Assembly: GCA_002454165.1 (NCBI GenBank)
Contig: DKIG01000011.1
Location: 1 to 60,535 of the forward strand
Length of the DNA stretch: 60,535 nucleotides
Direction: 5' to 3'
From: Gammaproteobacteria bacterium UBA6724
GTDB lineage: Bacteria; Pseudomonadota; Gammaproteobacteria; Pseudomonadales; Azotimanducaceae
In this document: in pieces, positions 33,786 to 41,750 of the stretch
Layout: each line of letters begins with the position of its first letter
How positions within the stretch are numbered: position 1 is the stretch's first letter
Position numbers and translations under genes: made by a program
Notes under the pieces: generated by a model
The model's input: only the letters and a program-made list of their open reading frames with translations
Databases searched by the model: none
Told to the model about the DNA's origin: nothing

Positions 33786-34748
33786 ATGATGCCTATAACA
33801 CCCTTTAACACCCTTGACACAGAGATCATCCAAATACTTTCCCGTGATGGTCGAACTACCAATCGCGCTATTGGTAAATTGCTGAATATTTCCCCACGAC
33901 AAGTAGCCAATCGAATAGAACGGCTGACAAGCAATGATTCATTAAAAATTGTCGCTTTGGTTGACATGCACGCGGCGGGATACGATTTGATAGTGTTTAT
34001 TGGTATAAAGACTGCGAATAGAGTTTCTCGTGAAATTGGCGAGACACTATCAAAATTCGATGAAGTAACATCAATATTATTAATGACGGGAAAATACAAT
34101 ATTGAAATGATGGTGTTGGCGGAAAATCATACCGCACTGGCACAATTTGTAACTGAAAAATTATTTAGTGTTTCAGGCATTCAATCAATATCTGTAGGTC
34201 TTGCGCTGCAAATAGAAAAATTTAGATTCAGCTGGACACCTTTCGTTTCAAAGATGGTGAAAGGTATAGAAATTGGCACTAATTCTCGTTTTGATATGGT
34301 CAATAGGAAAATTATCAATTTGCTTTGGCAGGACGCCTGTCTGCCTTTTCAAGTGATTGCAAACAAACTGGATATATCAGAATCAAATGCCAGAAACCGA
34401 ATAATACAAATGAAGGCAATGAATTATATTCAAATATCCGGTGCCACTAATATGAATTTACATGATACAGATATATTGGCATTCGTTGAGATGAAGATAG
34501 AAGGCAGTAAGAGTAAAAAGTTGATTAAGCAACTTGCGGGGATTAAAAATGTTGTTTTTATCTCAGTGATGCTTGGACGTTGCGATATTTTGGCTATGAT
34601 GATTGCGAAGAACCTTAAACAGCTTTCTCATAGTGTGACAGACATCATTGAGAAATTGCCCGGCGTGTTGAGTGTTAGTGCCTCGCAACGCATTGAAAGT
34701 ATCAAACACGATCCGCGATGGACACGAATATCGTCTCATGTTCCTTAA
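33786..34748 (+). CDS. Double-length Lrp/AsnC family transcriptional regulator
   Basis: Predicted DNA-binding regulator built of two Lrp/AsnC units in one 320-aa chain. Unit 1 has an HTH (about 10-55, IIQILSRDGRTTNRAIGK) and a RAM effector domain (about 65-150). Unit 2 has an HTH (about 178-222, IINLLWQDACLPFQVIAN) and a RAM domain (about 230-305). The two units are diverged from each other. It sits inside the catabolic cluster, 23 bp after the hydrolase gene, so it likely controls it, with a pathway intermediate as effector. This is inference. Base composition is AT-rich like its neighbours. Confidence 0.82.
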   Translation: MMPITPFNTLDTEIIQILSRDGRTTNRAIGKLLNISPRQVANRIERLTSNDSLKIVALVDMHAAGYDLIVFIGIKTANRVSREIGETLSKFDEVTSILLMTGKYNIEMMVLAENHTALAQFVTEKLFSVSGIQSISVGLALQIEKFRFSWTPFVSKMVKGIEIGTNSRFDMVNRKIINLLWQDACLPFQVIANKLDISESNARNRIIQMKAMNYIQISGATNMNLHDTDILAFVEMKIEGSKSKKLIKQLAGIKNVVFISVMLGRCDILAMMIAKNLKQLSHSVTDIIEKLPGVLSVSASQRIESIKHDPRWTRISSHVP

Positions 34749-34789
34749 ATAATGATGAATGAAGTTAATCGACGGCAAACGGTGTAAAT

Positions 34790-36061
34790 ATGTTTAATTG
34801 CCCCATTCCAATTGAAGATGAGATTCGGGTTCAACTACCCAAAATGACCAGGGTGAAACAGACTTTTAAGAAAGACAGGGTAAAGGATATTGGCGCTACT
34901 GTGCGGGCGGAATTGGCTCAGAAAAACATTGCTTCGCGTATTGCACCGGGTGCAAAAATCGCTATCGGAGTGGGTAGTAGAGGAATCACCGATATAGCGG
35001 AGGTGGTGATCAACCTGGTGGCTGAACTCAAGGCACTAAAAGCAGAACCCTTTATATTCCCGGCGATGGGTAGCCACGGCAGTGCCACCGCTGAAGGTCA
35101 GATTAGGGTTGTAACAGATCAGGGCATAACGGAAAGTTCAACCGGGGTAGCAATCAAATCTACGCTGGATACCGCTGTTTTGGGGAAAACAAGTGATGGT
35201 ACAGAAGTGCATATTGATCGCTATGCCTTTGACGCAGATGGAATAATTCTTGTCAACCGCATCAAACCACATACGACCTTTCGCGGTCGTATTGGTAGCG
35301 GCATCACCAAAATGATGGTGGTGGGAATGGGGAATATTGTCGGCGCTACGGCAACCCATAACCATAGAGTGGATCAATTTCTTGATGTGGTTGAGGAAAT
35401 GGGAACTCTTATTATGCAGCGGACACCGGTCTTATTTGGACTAGGGCTGATAGAAAATGCCTATGATGAAACGGTACATATAGAGGTTATCCCTGCAGAA
35501 ACATTATTACAACGTGAGCCGGAACTACAAATTATGGCAACAGAGTATATGGGAAAATTATATTTCGATGACATTGATGTGCTGGTAATTGATCGTATGG
35601 GTAAGGACATCAGCGGTGCGGGAATAGACCCGAACATCACTGGTCGTAACAATCGTGGGGTAGAAGGTTTTCACCTCCCTCGTGTGGCGAGGATCGTTGT
35701 ATTAGATCTCACGGAACAGACTCATGGCAATGCTTCCGGGCTTGGTTTTGTGGATGTTATTCCACGCGCACTCTTCAATAAAATTGATTTTGCTACAACT
35801 TATGCAAATGTAATTACTGCTGGTTTTCTGGATGGCGCACAGATTCCTGTCATGATGAGTACGGCTCGCAAGGCAGTGATGCTTGCAATGCAAACAATAC
35901 CTGCCAAAAAACCTGATGAGATTCATGTCGTGCGAATACAGGACACTTTGACGCTAGATGAAATAGAGGTGTCAACTCCCATGTTGAATGAAGTGAGCAA
36001 GAATACGAATATGGAAATTATTGGTGAATCAAGTGATTGGAGTTTTAGTGATGCCAGTTGA
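34790..36061 (+). CDS. LarA-like protein (lactate racemase N-terminal domain / DUF2088)
   Basis: Homologue of the nickel-pincer lactate racemase family, whose members racemise or epimerise 2-hydroxyacids. In the 423-aa product I can place likely equivalents of LarA key residues: His96 in AMGSHGSA, His161 in RIKPHTTF, the cofactor-attachment Lys174 in GITKMMVVGMG and the metal ligand His190 or His192 in ATHNH. The N-terminal VGSRGITD replaces the usual DKTR-type motif. larB, larC and larE, needed to make the pincer cofactor, are not in the window. It immediately precedes the ferredoxin oxidoreductase genes. Substrate unknown. Confidence 0.8.
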   Translation: MFNCPIPIEDEIRVQLPKMTRVKQTFKKDRVKDIGATVRAELAQKNIASRIAPGAKIAIGVGSRGITDIAEVVINLVAELKALKAEPFIFPAMGSHGSATAEGQIRVVTDQGITESSTGVAIKSTLDTAVLGKTSDGTEVHIDRYAFDADGIILVNRIKPHTTFRGRIGSGITKMMVVGMGNIVGATATHNHRVDQFLDVVEEMGTLIMQRTPVLFGLGLIENAYDETVHIEVIPAETLLQREPELQIMATEYMGKLYFDDIDVLVIDRMGKDISGAGIDPNITGRNNRGVEGFHLPRVARIVVLDLTEQTHGNASGLGFVDVIPRALFNKIDFATTYANVITAGFLDGAQIPVMMSTARKAVMLAMQTIPAKKPDEIHVVRIQDTLTLDEIEVSTPMLNEVSKNTNMEIIGESSDWSFSDAS

Positions 36062-36115
36062 TTCTCATCTTGTAAAACTATTACGTCCAGTTAGCAGCAT
36101 AGGCTAGAGGGTTTT

Positions 36116-36709
36116 ATGGAAGTTGAAGTGATGATAAGTGGCATCGGTGGACAGGGTATACAATTGGTAGCGAAAACATTATCTGTTGCAGCAATTTCTG
36201 AAGCCCATCATGTACAGATGTCCTCTGAAATAGGAGGTGAAATGCGAGGCGGCCTGTCAATTTCTTCTGTTGTAATTGGCGATCATCCCATCAAAGCCTT
36301 ACCAATACTTGATAAAACATCATCGGCATTAATTTTTCACCATAAATTTAGCGAAAAAGTGATTGGAAACTTGCGTCCTGATGCTGTCGTCATGCTTAAC
36401 GATTCTGTTTTTGAAGGCGAAATTCAGAAGGAAGATTTGCAGATATGGCGTATTGCCGCCACCACAATCGCTGAAGATATGGGGCATCCGATGACAGCAG
36501 GGTTTGTGATGTTGGGTGCTTTCAATAAAATTACTGGTCTGGTTAGTCAGAACGCACTTAGTGACGCCATGGAGAAGGTGATCCCTCCTTATCGTAAGCA
36601 GCATATAGAGGCTAATTTAGCTGCGCTGCGTGCAGGGGAAGATAGCGTTTCTTCTGATTATGCATCAATATGGAACCATAATTCTCCTTTGTTGAAAGTG
36701 ATAGGTTGA
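36116..36709 (+). CDS. 2-oxoacid:acceptor oxidoreductase, gamma subunit
   Basis: Gamma subunit of a four-subunit 2-oxoacid:ferredoxin oxidoreductase that converts a 2-oxoacid plus CoA to acyl-CoA, CO2 and reduced ferredoxin. The 197-aa product begins with the diagnostic ISGIGGQGIQLVAKTL and continues SSEIGGEMRGGLSIS, as in gamma subunits. AGAGGGTTTT precedes the ATG. The delta, alpha and beta genes follow in order with little or no spacing. Separate short subunits are the archaeal/anaerobe style rather than the fused pyruvate enzyme. Confidence 0.88.
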   Translation: MEVEVMISGIGGQGIQLVAKTLSVAAISEAHHVQMSSEIGGEMRGGLSISSVVIGDHPIKALPILDKTSSALIFHHKFSEKVIGNLRPDAVVMLNDSVFEGEIQKEDLQIWRIAATTIAEDMGHPMTAGFVMLGAFNKITGLVSQNALSDAMEKVIPPYRKQHIEANLAALRAGEDSVSSDYASIWNHNSPLLKVIG

Positions 36710-36715
36710 AAGAAA

Positions 36716-37000
36716 TTGTTGAATAAGAAAATAACACGCGGCTCGTTAATAATTGCAGTTGACAGATGTAAAGGCTGTGAGCTTTGTATTCCTGCATGTC
36801 CTCCCGGGGTGCTTGAGATGTCTCTTGAAACTAATAGTATGGGTTTTCGTTTCCCGAAACTGAAAGCAGGTTGCACCGCTTGCAGCGCTTGTCAATTAGT
36901 ATGTCCTGATTTTGTGTTTGATGTTTTTAGATTTGATGCCCCTATTAGTCATGATGACTCAGACCAAGACCCCGCAGACCATGATATGAGGATTAACTAA
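36716..37000 (+). CDS. 2-oxoacid:acceptor oxidoreductase, delta (2x[4Fe-4S] ferredoxin) subunit
   Basis: Ferredoxin-like subunit that carries electrons from the TPP site. The 94-aa product has two cluster motifs: CKGCELCIPACPPG (Cys18, 21, 24, 28) and CTACSACQLVCP (Cys53, 56, 59, 63). The only start giving the full protein is TTG at 36716, 6 nt after the gamma stop; another TTG follows directly. The acidic C-terminal tail is rich in Asp. The stop overlaps the alpha start by 1 nt. Confidence 0.85.
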   Translation: MLNKKITRGSLIIAVDRCKGCELCIPACPPGVLEMSLETNSMGFRFPKLKAGCTACSACQLVCPDFVFDVFRFDAPISHDDSDQDPADHDMRIN

Positions 37001-38076
37001 TGACCCTACGCCTAATGGAGGGTACCGAAGCAATAGCCGAAGCCGCTATATTATCCGGCTGTCGATTTTTCACCGGTTATCCCATGTCATCTTTCACAAA
37101 ACTACTTGAGCATTTTGCGCAAAAATTGCCAGAAAATAATGGCGTTTGTATCAATGCCGAAAGTGAAATTGAAGGTATCAACATGACGATTGGTGCCGCA
37201 TCAACTGGCGCGCGAGCAGCAACGGGATCTTGTGGCCAGGGTCTGGCACTCATGCAGGAAGCGATAGCAGAAGCTGCCCTGAACGAAACTCCACTGGTAA
37301 TCTTCAATATGGCACGCAATCAACAGGATTACTTCCAGGCAACACGAGGTGGAGGTTGGGGTGATTATCGTACAATTACTTTGGCGCCAAAGGATGTATG
37401 GGAAGCGGTAGAGCATACTCAATTATTGTTTCACCTGGCAGATTTATACCGAGCACCAGTGCTACTTTATGGCGATGACCTTATCGCTAAAACACAGGTA
37501 GGTGTGGAGATTGAAGCCAGGGAGTTTGGCACATTGCCGGACAAAAATTGGGCATTGGATGGAAAACTCAGCGGCACTGGAAAATCCAGAGTCACCTGGA
37601 CCTTTGCCTGGGGTAAACACAATACACCAGGACTCAGAGCCGACAAACACTGGCGTAACATTGCTGCAAAATTTGATGCGATCAACAACATAGAAGCCCG
37701 ATGGGAGCAACAATATACCGACGATGCTGAAATTGTTGTTGTTGCCTTCGGAACGGTAGCCAAGTTTGTTGAGTCTGTAGTTGAAGAATTGCGAACCAAA
37801 GGTCATGCAATTGGATTCTTCAGACCAATTACATTATGGCCCTTTCCGAATGACGCACTTGAGCAGGCAACAAATAGTGTTCGCCGTGTATTGGTATTTG
37901 AACTTAACGCTGGACAAATGATTGATGATGTAAAACTGAGTGTTGCAGATAAGACTAAAGTACAGGGTATTGGCGGTGTCAGTGTGCACGACTCTGGTTT
38001 GTCCTATGGTGATTTACTAAGTGCCCAGTCAATTCTCACACGTATTGAAGAGATAATAACAGGAGATAAAAAATGA
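37000..38076 (+). CDS. 2-oxoacid:acceptor oxidoreductase, alpha subunit
   Basis: Pyrimidine-binding half of the TPP enzyme. The 358-aa product has the family pattern LMEGTEAIAEAAILSGCRFF, GYPMSSFTKLLEH, then NAESEIEGINMTIGAASTGA, which contains the conserved Glu near the TPP pyrimidine, and a C-terminal transketolase-like domain (VVVAFGTVAKFV, FFRPITLWPFP). The insert around 185-235 is rich in Lys, Trp and Gly. It overlaps beta by 4 nt. The 2-oxoacid specificity cannot be read. Confidence 0.88.
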   Translation: MTLRLMEGTEAIAEAAILSGCRFFTGYPMSSFTKLLEHFAQKLPENNGVCINAESEIEGINMTIGAASTGARAATGSCGQGLALMQEAIAEAALNETPLVIFNMARNQQDYFQATRGGGWGDYRTITLAPKDVWEAVEHTQLLFHLADLYRAPVLLYGDDLIAKTQVGVEIEAREFGTLPDKNWALDGKLSGTGKSRVTWTFAWGKHNTPGLRADKHWRNIAAKFDAINNIEARWEQQYTDDAEIVVVAFGTVAKFVESVVEELRTKGHAIGFFRPITLWPFPNDALEQATNSVRRVLVFELNAGQMIDDVKLSVADKTKVQGIGGVSVHDSGLSYGDLLSAQSILTRIEEIITGDKK

Positions 38077-38852
38077 ATTATATTGCAACAAATGCACCGC
38101 CAGCAGAAAAATCAAAACTGGTTGCTAACTCTCATTCACCATTATTACAAACTACCGAACACCATTTTTGTGCCGGTTGTGGGGAACCTGTAGGGATACG
38201 TATATTACTTGAAGCCTTATCAGAATTATCCTTGGTAGATGGATCAATTGGGGTGGTCGGTCACGGTTGCTATGGTGGTGCAGTGACGACTATTGATGTT
38301 GATATACTTCAATGTTTGCACGGTCGCGCACCGTCTTGTGCAACTGGTATCAAACGAATGCGTCCAGAATCTACTGTTTTTACCATTCAGGGTGATGGCG
38401 ACATGGTTAATGAGGGCTTGCAAGAGGTGTTACACACGGCAGCCAGAGGAGAAAATATCACCTGTGTATTATTTAATAATGGTGTATTTGGTGATACGGG
38501 CGGGCAGATGACTACGACCAGTGTGATAGGGCAACGAACAAAAAACAGCATTAATGGACGCGACCCTGCAGCTCATGGTTTTCCCATACATATTAGTAAC
38601 CTGATTGCGAGTCTGGAAGGTTCAGCGTATGTAGCACGAGGTGCAGTTCATAAAGCCGGCGCCATCGCAAAGACCAAAAGAATGCTTAAAAGAGCCTTAT
38701 CTCTGCAACAACAGGGAGCAGGATTTACGATGGTTGAAATTCTCACAATGTGTCCTACCGGCTGGTTTGTTCCGGTCTCTGAGGGAGGCGATTATATGGC
38801 TGACTCTATGGAGAAAATTTATCCGGTGACCGTACTAAAAAATATTGCTTGA
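38073..38852 (+). CDS. 2-oxoacid:acceptor oxidoreductase, beta (TPP-binding) subunit
   Basis: Binds the pyrophosphate of TPP through Mg2+: QGDGDMVNEG (Gly107-Asp110) and CVLFNNGVFGDTGGQ (Asn135-136). The N-terminal HHFCAGCGEP holds the Cys pair typical of beta subunits that bind the core [4Fe-4S] cluster, with further Cys residues at 66, 81 and 89. At 259 aa it is of normal length. It completes the gamma-delta-alpha-beta set and is followed 8 bp later by the ligase-like gene. Confidence 0.88.
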   Translation: MNYIATNAPPAEKSKLVANSHSPLLQTTEHHFCAGCGEPVGIRILLEALSELSLVDGSIGVVGHGCYGGAVTTIDVDILQCLHGRAPSCATGIKRMRPESTVFTIQGDGDMVNEGLQEVLHTAARGENITCVLFNNGVFGDTGGQMTTTSVIGQRTKNSINGRDPAAHGFPIHISNLIASLEGSAYVARGAVHKAGAIAKTKRMLKRALSLQQQGAGFTMVEILTMCPTGWFVPVSEGGDYMADSMEKIYPVTVLKNIA

Positions 38853-38860
38853 TATAACCC

Positions 38861-40366
38861 ATGAATTTAGTGGTAGGAGATCTGCTGACGAAGGCAGCCA
38901 TGGCGGCACCCTCAAGGGTTGCGGCGACATTGGGCGAAGCACTGCTGACCTACGATGAACTTAACAAATCTGGTAATCAAACAGCCAATGCATTGATTGG
39001 TGTGGGTGTAATGCCAGGCGACCGGTGCCTGGTGTGGAGTAATACCTCGCTTCGCTATCTAGAAGTATTTGTCGGAATTACACGAAGCGGTGCCGTGTTT
39101 GTTCCGGTAATAGCAACACTGGGTGTCGATGAAGTGATGCCTATTGTTGAGTATATTCGTCCTGCCTTCATTATTGCCGATCTGGTACATCAAGACGAAG
39201 CAGAATCTCTTGCACAGAAAACCCGTGTACCCCTAATCATTTTCTGCTCCTCTTCAGAGGATTCGACAACTCAACTGCCCGGTTTTAATTTAGATCAAGA
39301 AACCGTTAAAGCAACCGACAACCATTCAGATTCGCAGGTCCCAGGCGAATTAGATTTGCATACTATTTTTCTCACTAGTGGCAGTACGGGTAAACCCAAA
39401 GGCGTGATGTTAAATCACCGGACCAATTGGCTACGAATCTACGCTGGTGCTGGACCACATATGCCAGCAGGTGGTGCCGGTATGGTGAATATGTTCCCCT
39501 TAAGTCATTTTGCTGGATGGCATTTTGTGTCACTGATGTGGTCGCGTCTTCGTGCTGTACATCTGGTCGAACGGGCTGATGCATATCTACTTATGGAAGC
39601 TGTGCAAAGGTGGCGAGCAAATGAACTTTATTGTATTCCCGCAGTATGGCAACGAATCATTGAGAGTCGCAAAAAAGAATTTGATCTCACTTCACTTAAA
39701 TATGCCAACACAGGTACATCACAAACGCCAGTGGAACTATTATCGAGCATAAAATCGCGACTTCCAAACACATCAACGACAGTCAGTTATGGTGCGACGG
39801 AGGTGTCAACCATTGCTACACTAAGTGATGACGAACTTTTTACACATTCAGATAGTGTCGGTATGCCTGCGCCAGGGAATGCTGTGCGTATCGCAGATGA
39901 CGGAGAGGTTTGTGTTTGTAGTCATTTAATGATGCAGGGATATTTTGAATGCTCGGAAGAAACAGAAAAGGCAATACAAAATGGTTGGTACTACACGGGC
40001 GATACCGGAGAACTCAGGGATGGTTATCTTTCCATTCTGGGACGTAAGCGGGAAATAATCCGTTCCGGCGGTGAAACTATTATACCCACTGAAGTTGAAG
40101 TAGCGGTTGCCGGCTACCCCGGCATACTGAATGTCGCAGTCGTTGGTGTTCCTGATGCAAATTGGGGAGAGATCGTCACCGCATGTGTAGTCATGCAAAA
40201 TGGTGCTGTGGCTCCTAGGATTGATGAAATTCAAACCTTCTTATCAACCAGATTGGCGTCTTTTAAGCACCCTCGTAAAATTGAAACCTTTGCAGAAATA
40301 CCACGCACTAATGCGACTGGGCAGGTACAACGCGCAAAATTAGTGCGTATGCTGACTTCAAACTAA
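38861..40366 (+). CDS. Acyl-CoA synthetase-like AMP-binding protein, A10 lysine replaced
   Basis: ANL superfamily protein of 501 aa. The P-loop TSGSTGKPKGVM (172-183), YGATEVST, YTGDTGEL and the hinge GRKREIIRSGGE are all intact. At the C-terminus the A10 motif reads PRTNATGQVQRAKL: the catalytic lysine that contacts the carboxylate and alpha-phosphate is Gln488 (codon CAG). In family members this lysine is needed for efficient adenylation but not for the thioester half-reaction. The protein may therefore be a poor ligase, work in the CoA half-reaction, or use a nearby Lys. It ends the accessory cluster. Confidence 0.85.
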   Translation: MNLVVGDLLTKAAMAAPSRVAATLGEALLTYDELNKSGNQTANALIGVGVMPGDRCLVWSNTSLRYLEVFVGITRSGAVFVPVIATLGVDEVMPIVEYIRPAFIIADLVHQDEAESLAQKTRVPLIIFCSSSEDSTTQLPGFNLDQETVKATDNHSDSQVPGELDLHTIFLTSGSTGKPKGVMLNHRTNWLRIYAGAGPHMPAGGAGMVNMFPLSHFAGWHFVSLMWSRLRAVHLVERADAYLLMEAVQRWRANELYCIPAVWQRIIESRKKEFDLTSLKYANTGTSQTPVELLSSIKSRLPNTSTTVSYGATEVSTIATLSDDELFTHSDSVGMPAPGNAVRIADDGEVCVCSHLMMQGYFECSEETEKAIQNGWYYTGDTGELRDGYLSILGRKREIIRSGGETIIPTEVEVAVAGYPGILNVAVVGVPDANWGEIVTACVVMQNGAVAPRIDEIQTFLSTRLASFKHPRKIETFAEIPRTNATGQVQRAKLVRMLTSN

Positions 40367-40442
40367 TTTAGTATGATCCCTATTGATCCCTGCCTTGCCG
40401 ATTCGTATATGATCTGTTCAGTTCATCTGATAGCCTGATTCA

Positions 40443-40664
40443 ATGTCATCAATCATTTTAGAAGGTTTGTATCTCGCCATCTACGGTATGGGGACGGTAT
40501 TCCTGTTTCTTGCACTGCTGGTTCTGGTAACGATACTTATGTCCAGATTGACAGTTGCTTTTGAATTCGAAACTGCGGCACAGGGCATAGCCGAGATTGA
40601 TGCCAAAAAGAGAACCGCCATCGCCGCTGCCATTCAACAGCATCGCCAAAAGACCGGCGGATAA
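40443..40664 (+). CDS. OadG-like gamma subunit of a sodium-pumping decarboxylase, orphan
   Basis: Small membrane protein (73 aa) with one N-terminal helix. LEGLYLAIYGMGTVFLFLAL is typical of OadG, which stabilises the membrane complex of the Na+-translocating oxaloacetate decarboxylase. The C-terminal half is a charged helix. The alpha and beta subunit genes that normally follow are absent; the next gene, 140 bp later, is a desaturase. The base composition returns here to that of the core genome. Confidence 0.72.
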   Translation: MSSIILEGLYLAIYGMGTVFLFLALLVLVTILMSRLTVAFEFETAAQGIAEIDAKKRTAIAAAIQQHRQKTGG

Positions 40665-40731
40665 CTCCCCTCTCCTGCTCCTCAAATTACTGAGCGGCAG
40701 ATCCCAAAGATGCGCCCAATATAGACTCCTA

Positions 40732-40759
40732 TTGTATTGCACTAATCAACGGATATAAA
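40732..40759 (+). promoter_or_regulatory. Putative promoter of the fatty acid desaturase
   Basis: TTGTAT at 40732-40737 and TATAAA at 40754-40759 are separated by 16 bp. A second overlapping choice is TTGCAC (40737) with TATACT (40762-40767). The ATG at 40805 has GGGAAG and CAGG just upstream. Confidence 0.35.
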
Positions 40760-40804
40760 TGTATACTAAATGATGATGCAGAACTCTCAGGCGAGGGAAG
40801 CAGG

Positions 40805-41731
40805 ATGGAAAACACAAGCAGATTGTTTAGCGGGGATACCCTTCTCACCGCTGATGAAATCAACGAGGTGACTCGCAGGAGCAACTTTCAAGGTGCCCTT
40901 ATCGTTGCTTTTGACTGGACTCTGATCATATTGCTTTTCCTGCTAGCGGCACAGATACCAAATCCGCTGGTCTATCTTCTCGTTATCCTACTACTCGGTA
41001 GCAGACAACTCGCTCTCGGAATTATTGTGCATGAAGCCGGGCATCGGAGCCTGTTCAACTCCCAGACAATGAATGAATTTTGCGGCACCTGGCTATCTGG
41101 CTACTGGGTGTTTTCCGACATGAATGACTATATGAAAGGACATCTCAAGCATCACAAGTATAGCGGGACTGAACAGGATCCGGATTTAAAAAACTATGAT
41201 GCTTATCCGGTGACGAGCACCAGTTTCAAGCGAAAAATGATTCGCGATCTGAGCGGTCAAATCGGCTGGCGCAGAATCAAGTCAATTGCAAGATCAATTC
41301 GCAGGATTGGGGAACTGAAACCAAGAGTGCGGCAAACGCTTATTAGGAGCATCGCCGTTAACCTCTTCATGTTGCTCACTCTCACAGCATTCGGTCATCC
41401 CTGGCTCTACGCCCTTTGGGTAATTGCATTTATGACAAGTCACATGCTGGTGACAAGGATACGACAAGTAGCAGAACATGCTGCGGTGCCGGATCACTTT
41501 GATCTTGACTCGCGCCTTAATACCCGCACGATTTATGTTAACAGGCTGGAGCGGCTATTATTTTCACCGCATAATCTCAACTATCATCTGGAACATCATC
41601 TGATGCCATCTGTGCCTATCTATCGGCTGAGAAGGTTGCACAAGATTCTGCTCGACAAGGGCTACTACGATGGTATGGATTTCCCCATGGGTTACATCAC
41701 CCTGTTGCGTCAGGTTATCCAGACTGCCTGA
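40805..41731 (+). CDS. Fatty acid desaturase family membrane protein
   Basis: Membrane di-iron desaturase or hydroxylase. The 308-aa product has the three histidine boxes: HEAGH (76-80), HLKHH (113-117) and HLEHH (261-265), with four hydrophobic segments in two hairpins (about 30-70 and 185-215). The substrate may be a fatty acyl chain, but the family also covers hydroxylases of other lipids, so this is open. It ends 19 bp before the convergent lysC stop. Confidence 0.87.
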   Translation: MENTSRLFSGDTLLTADEINEVTRRSNFQGALIVAFDWTLIILLFLLAAQIPNPLVYLLVILLLGSRQLALGIIVHEAGHRSLFNSQTMNEFCGTWLSGYWVFSDMNDYMKGHLKHHKYSGTEQDPDLKNYDAYPVTSTSFKRKMIRDLSGQIGWRRIKSIARSIRRIGELKPRVRQTLIRSIAVNLFMLLTLTAFGHPWLYALWVIAFMTSHMLVTRIRQVAEHAAVPDHFDLDSRLNTRTIYVNRLERLLFSPHNLNYHLEHHLMPSVPIYRLRRLHKILLDKGYYDGMDFPMGYITLLRQVIQTA

Positions 41732-41750
41732 ACCAATCACTAATTTCTGT

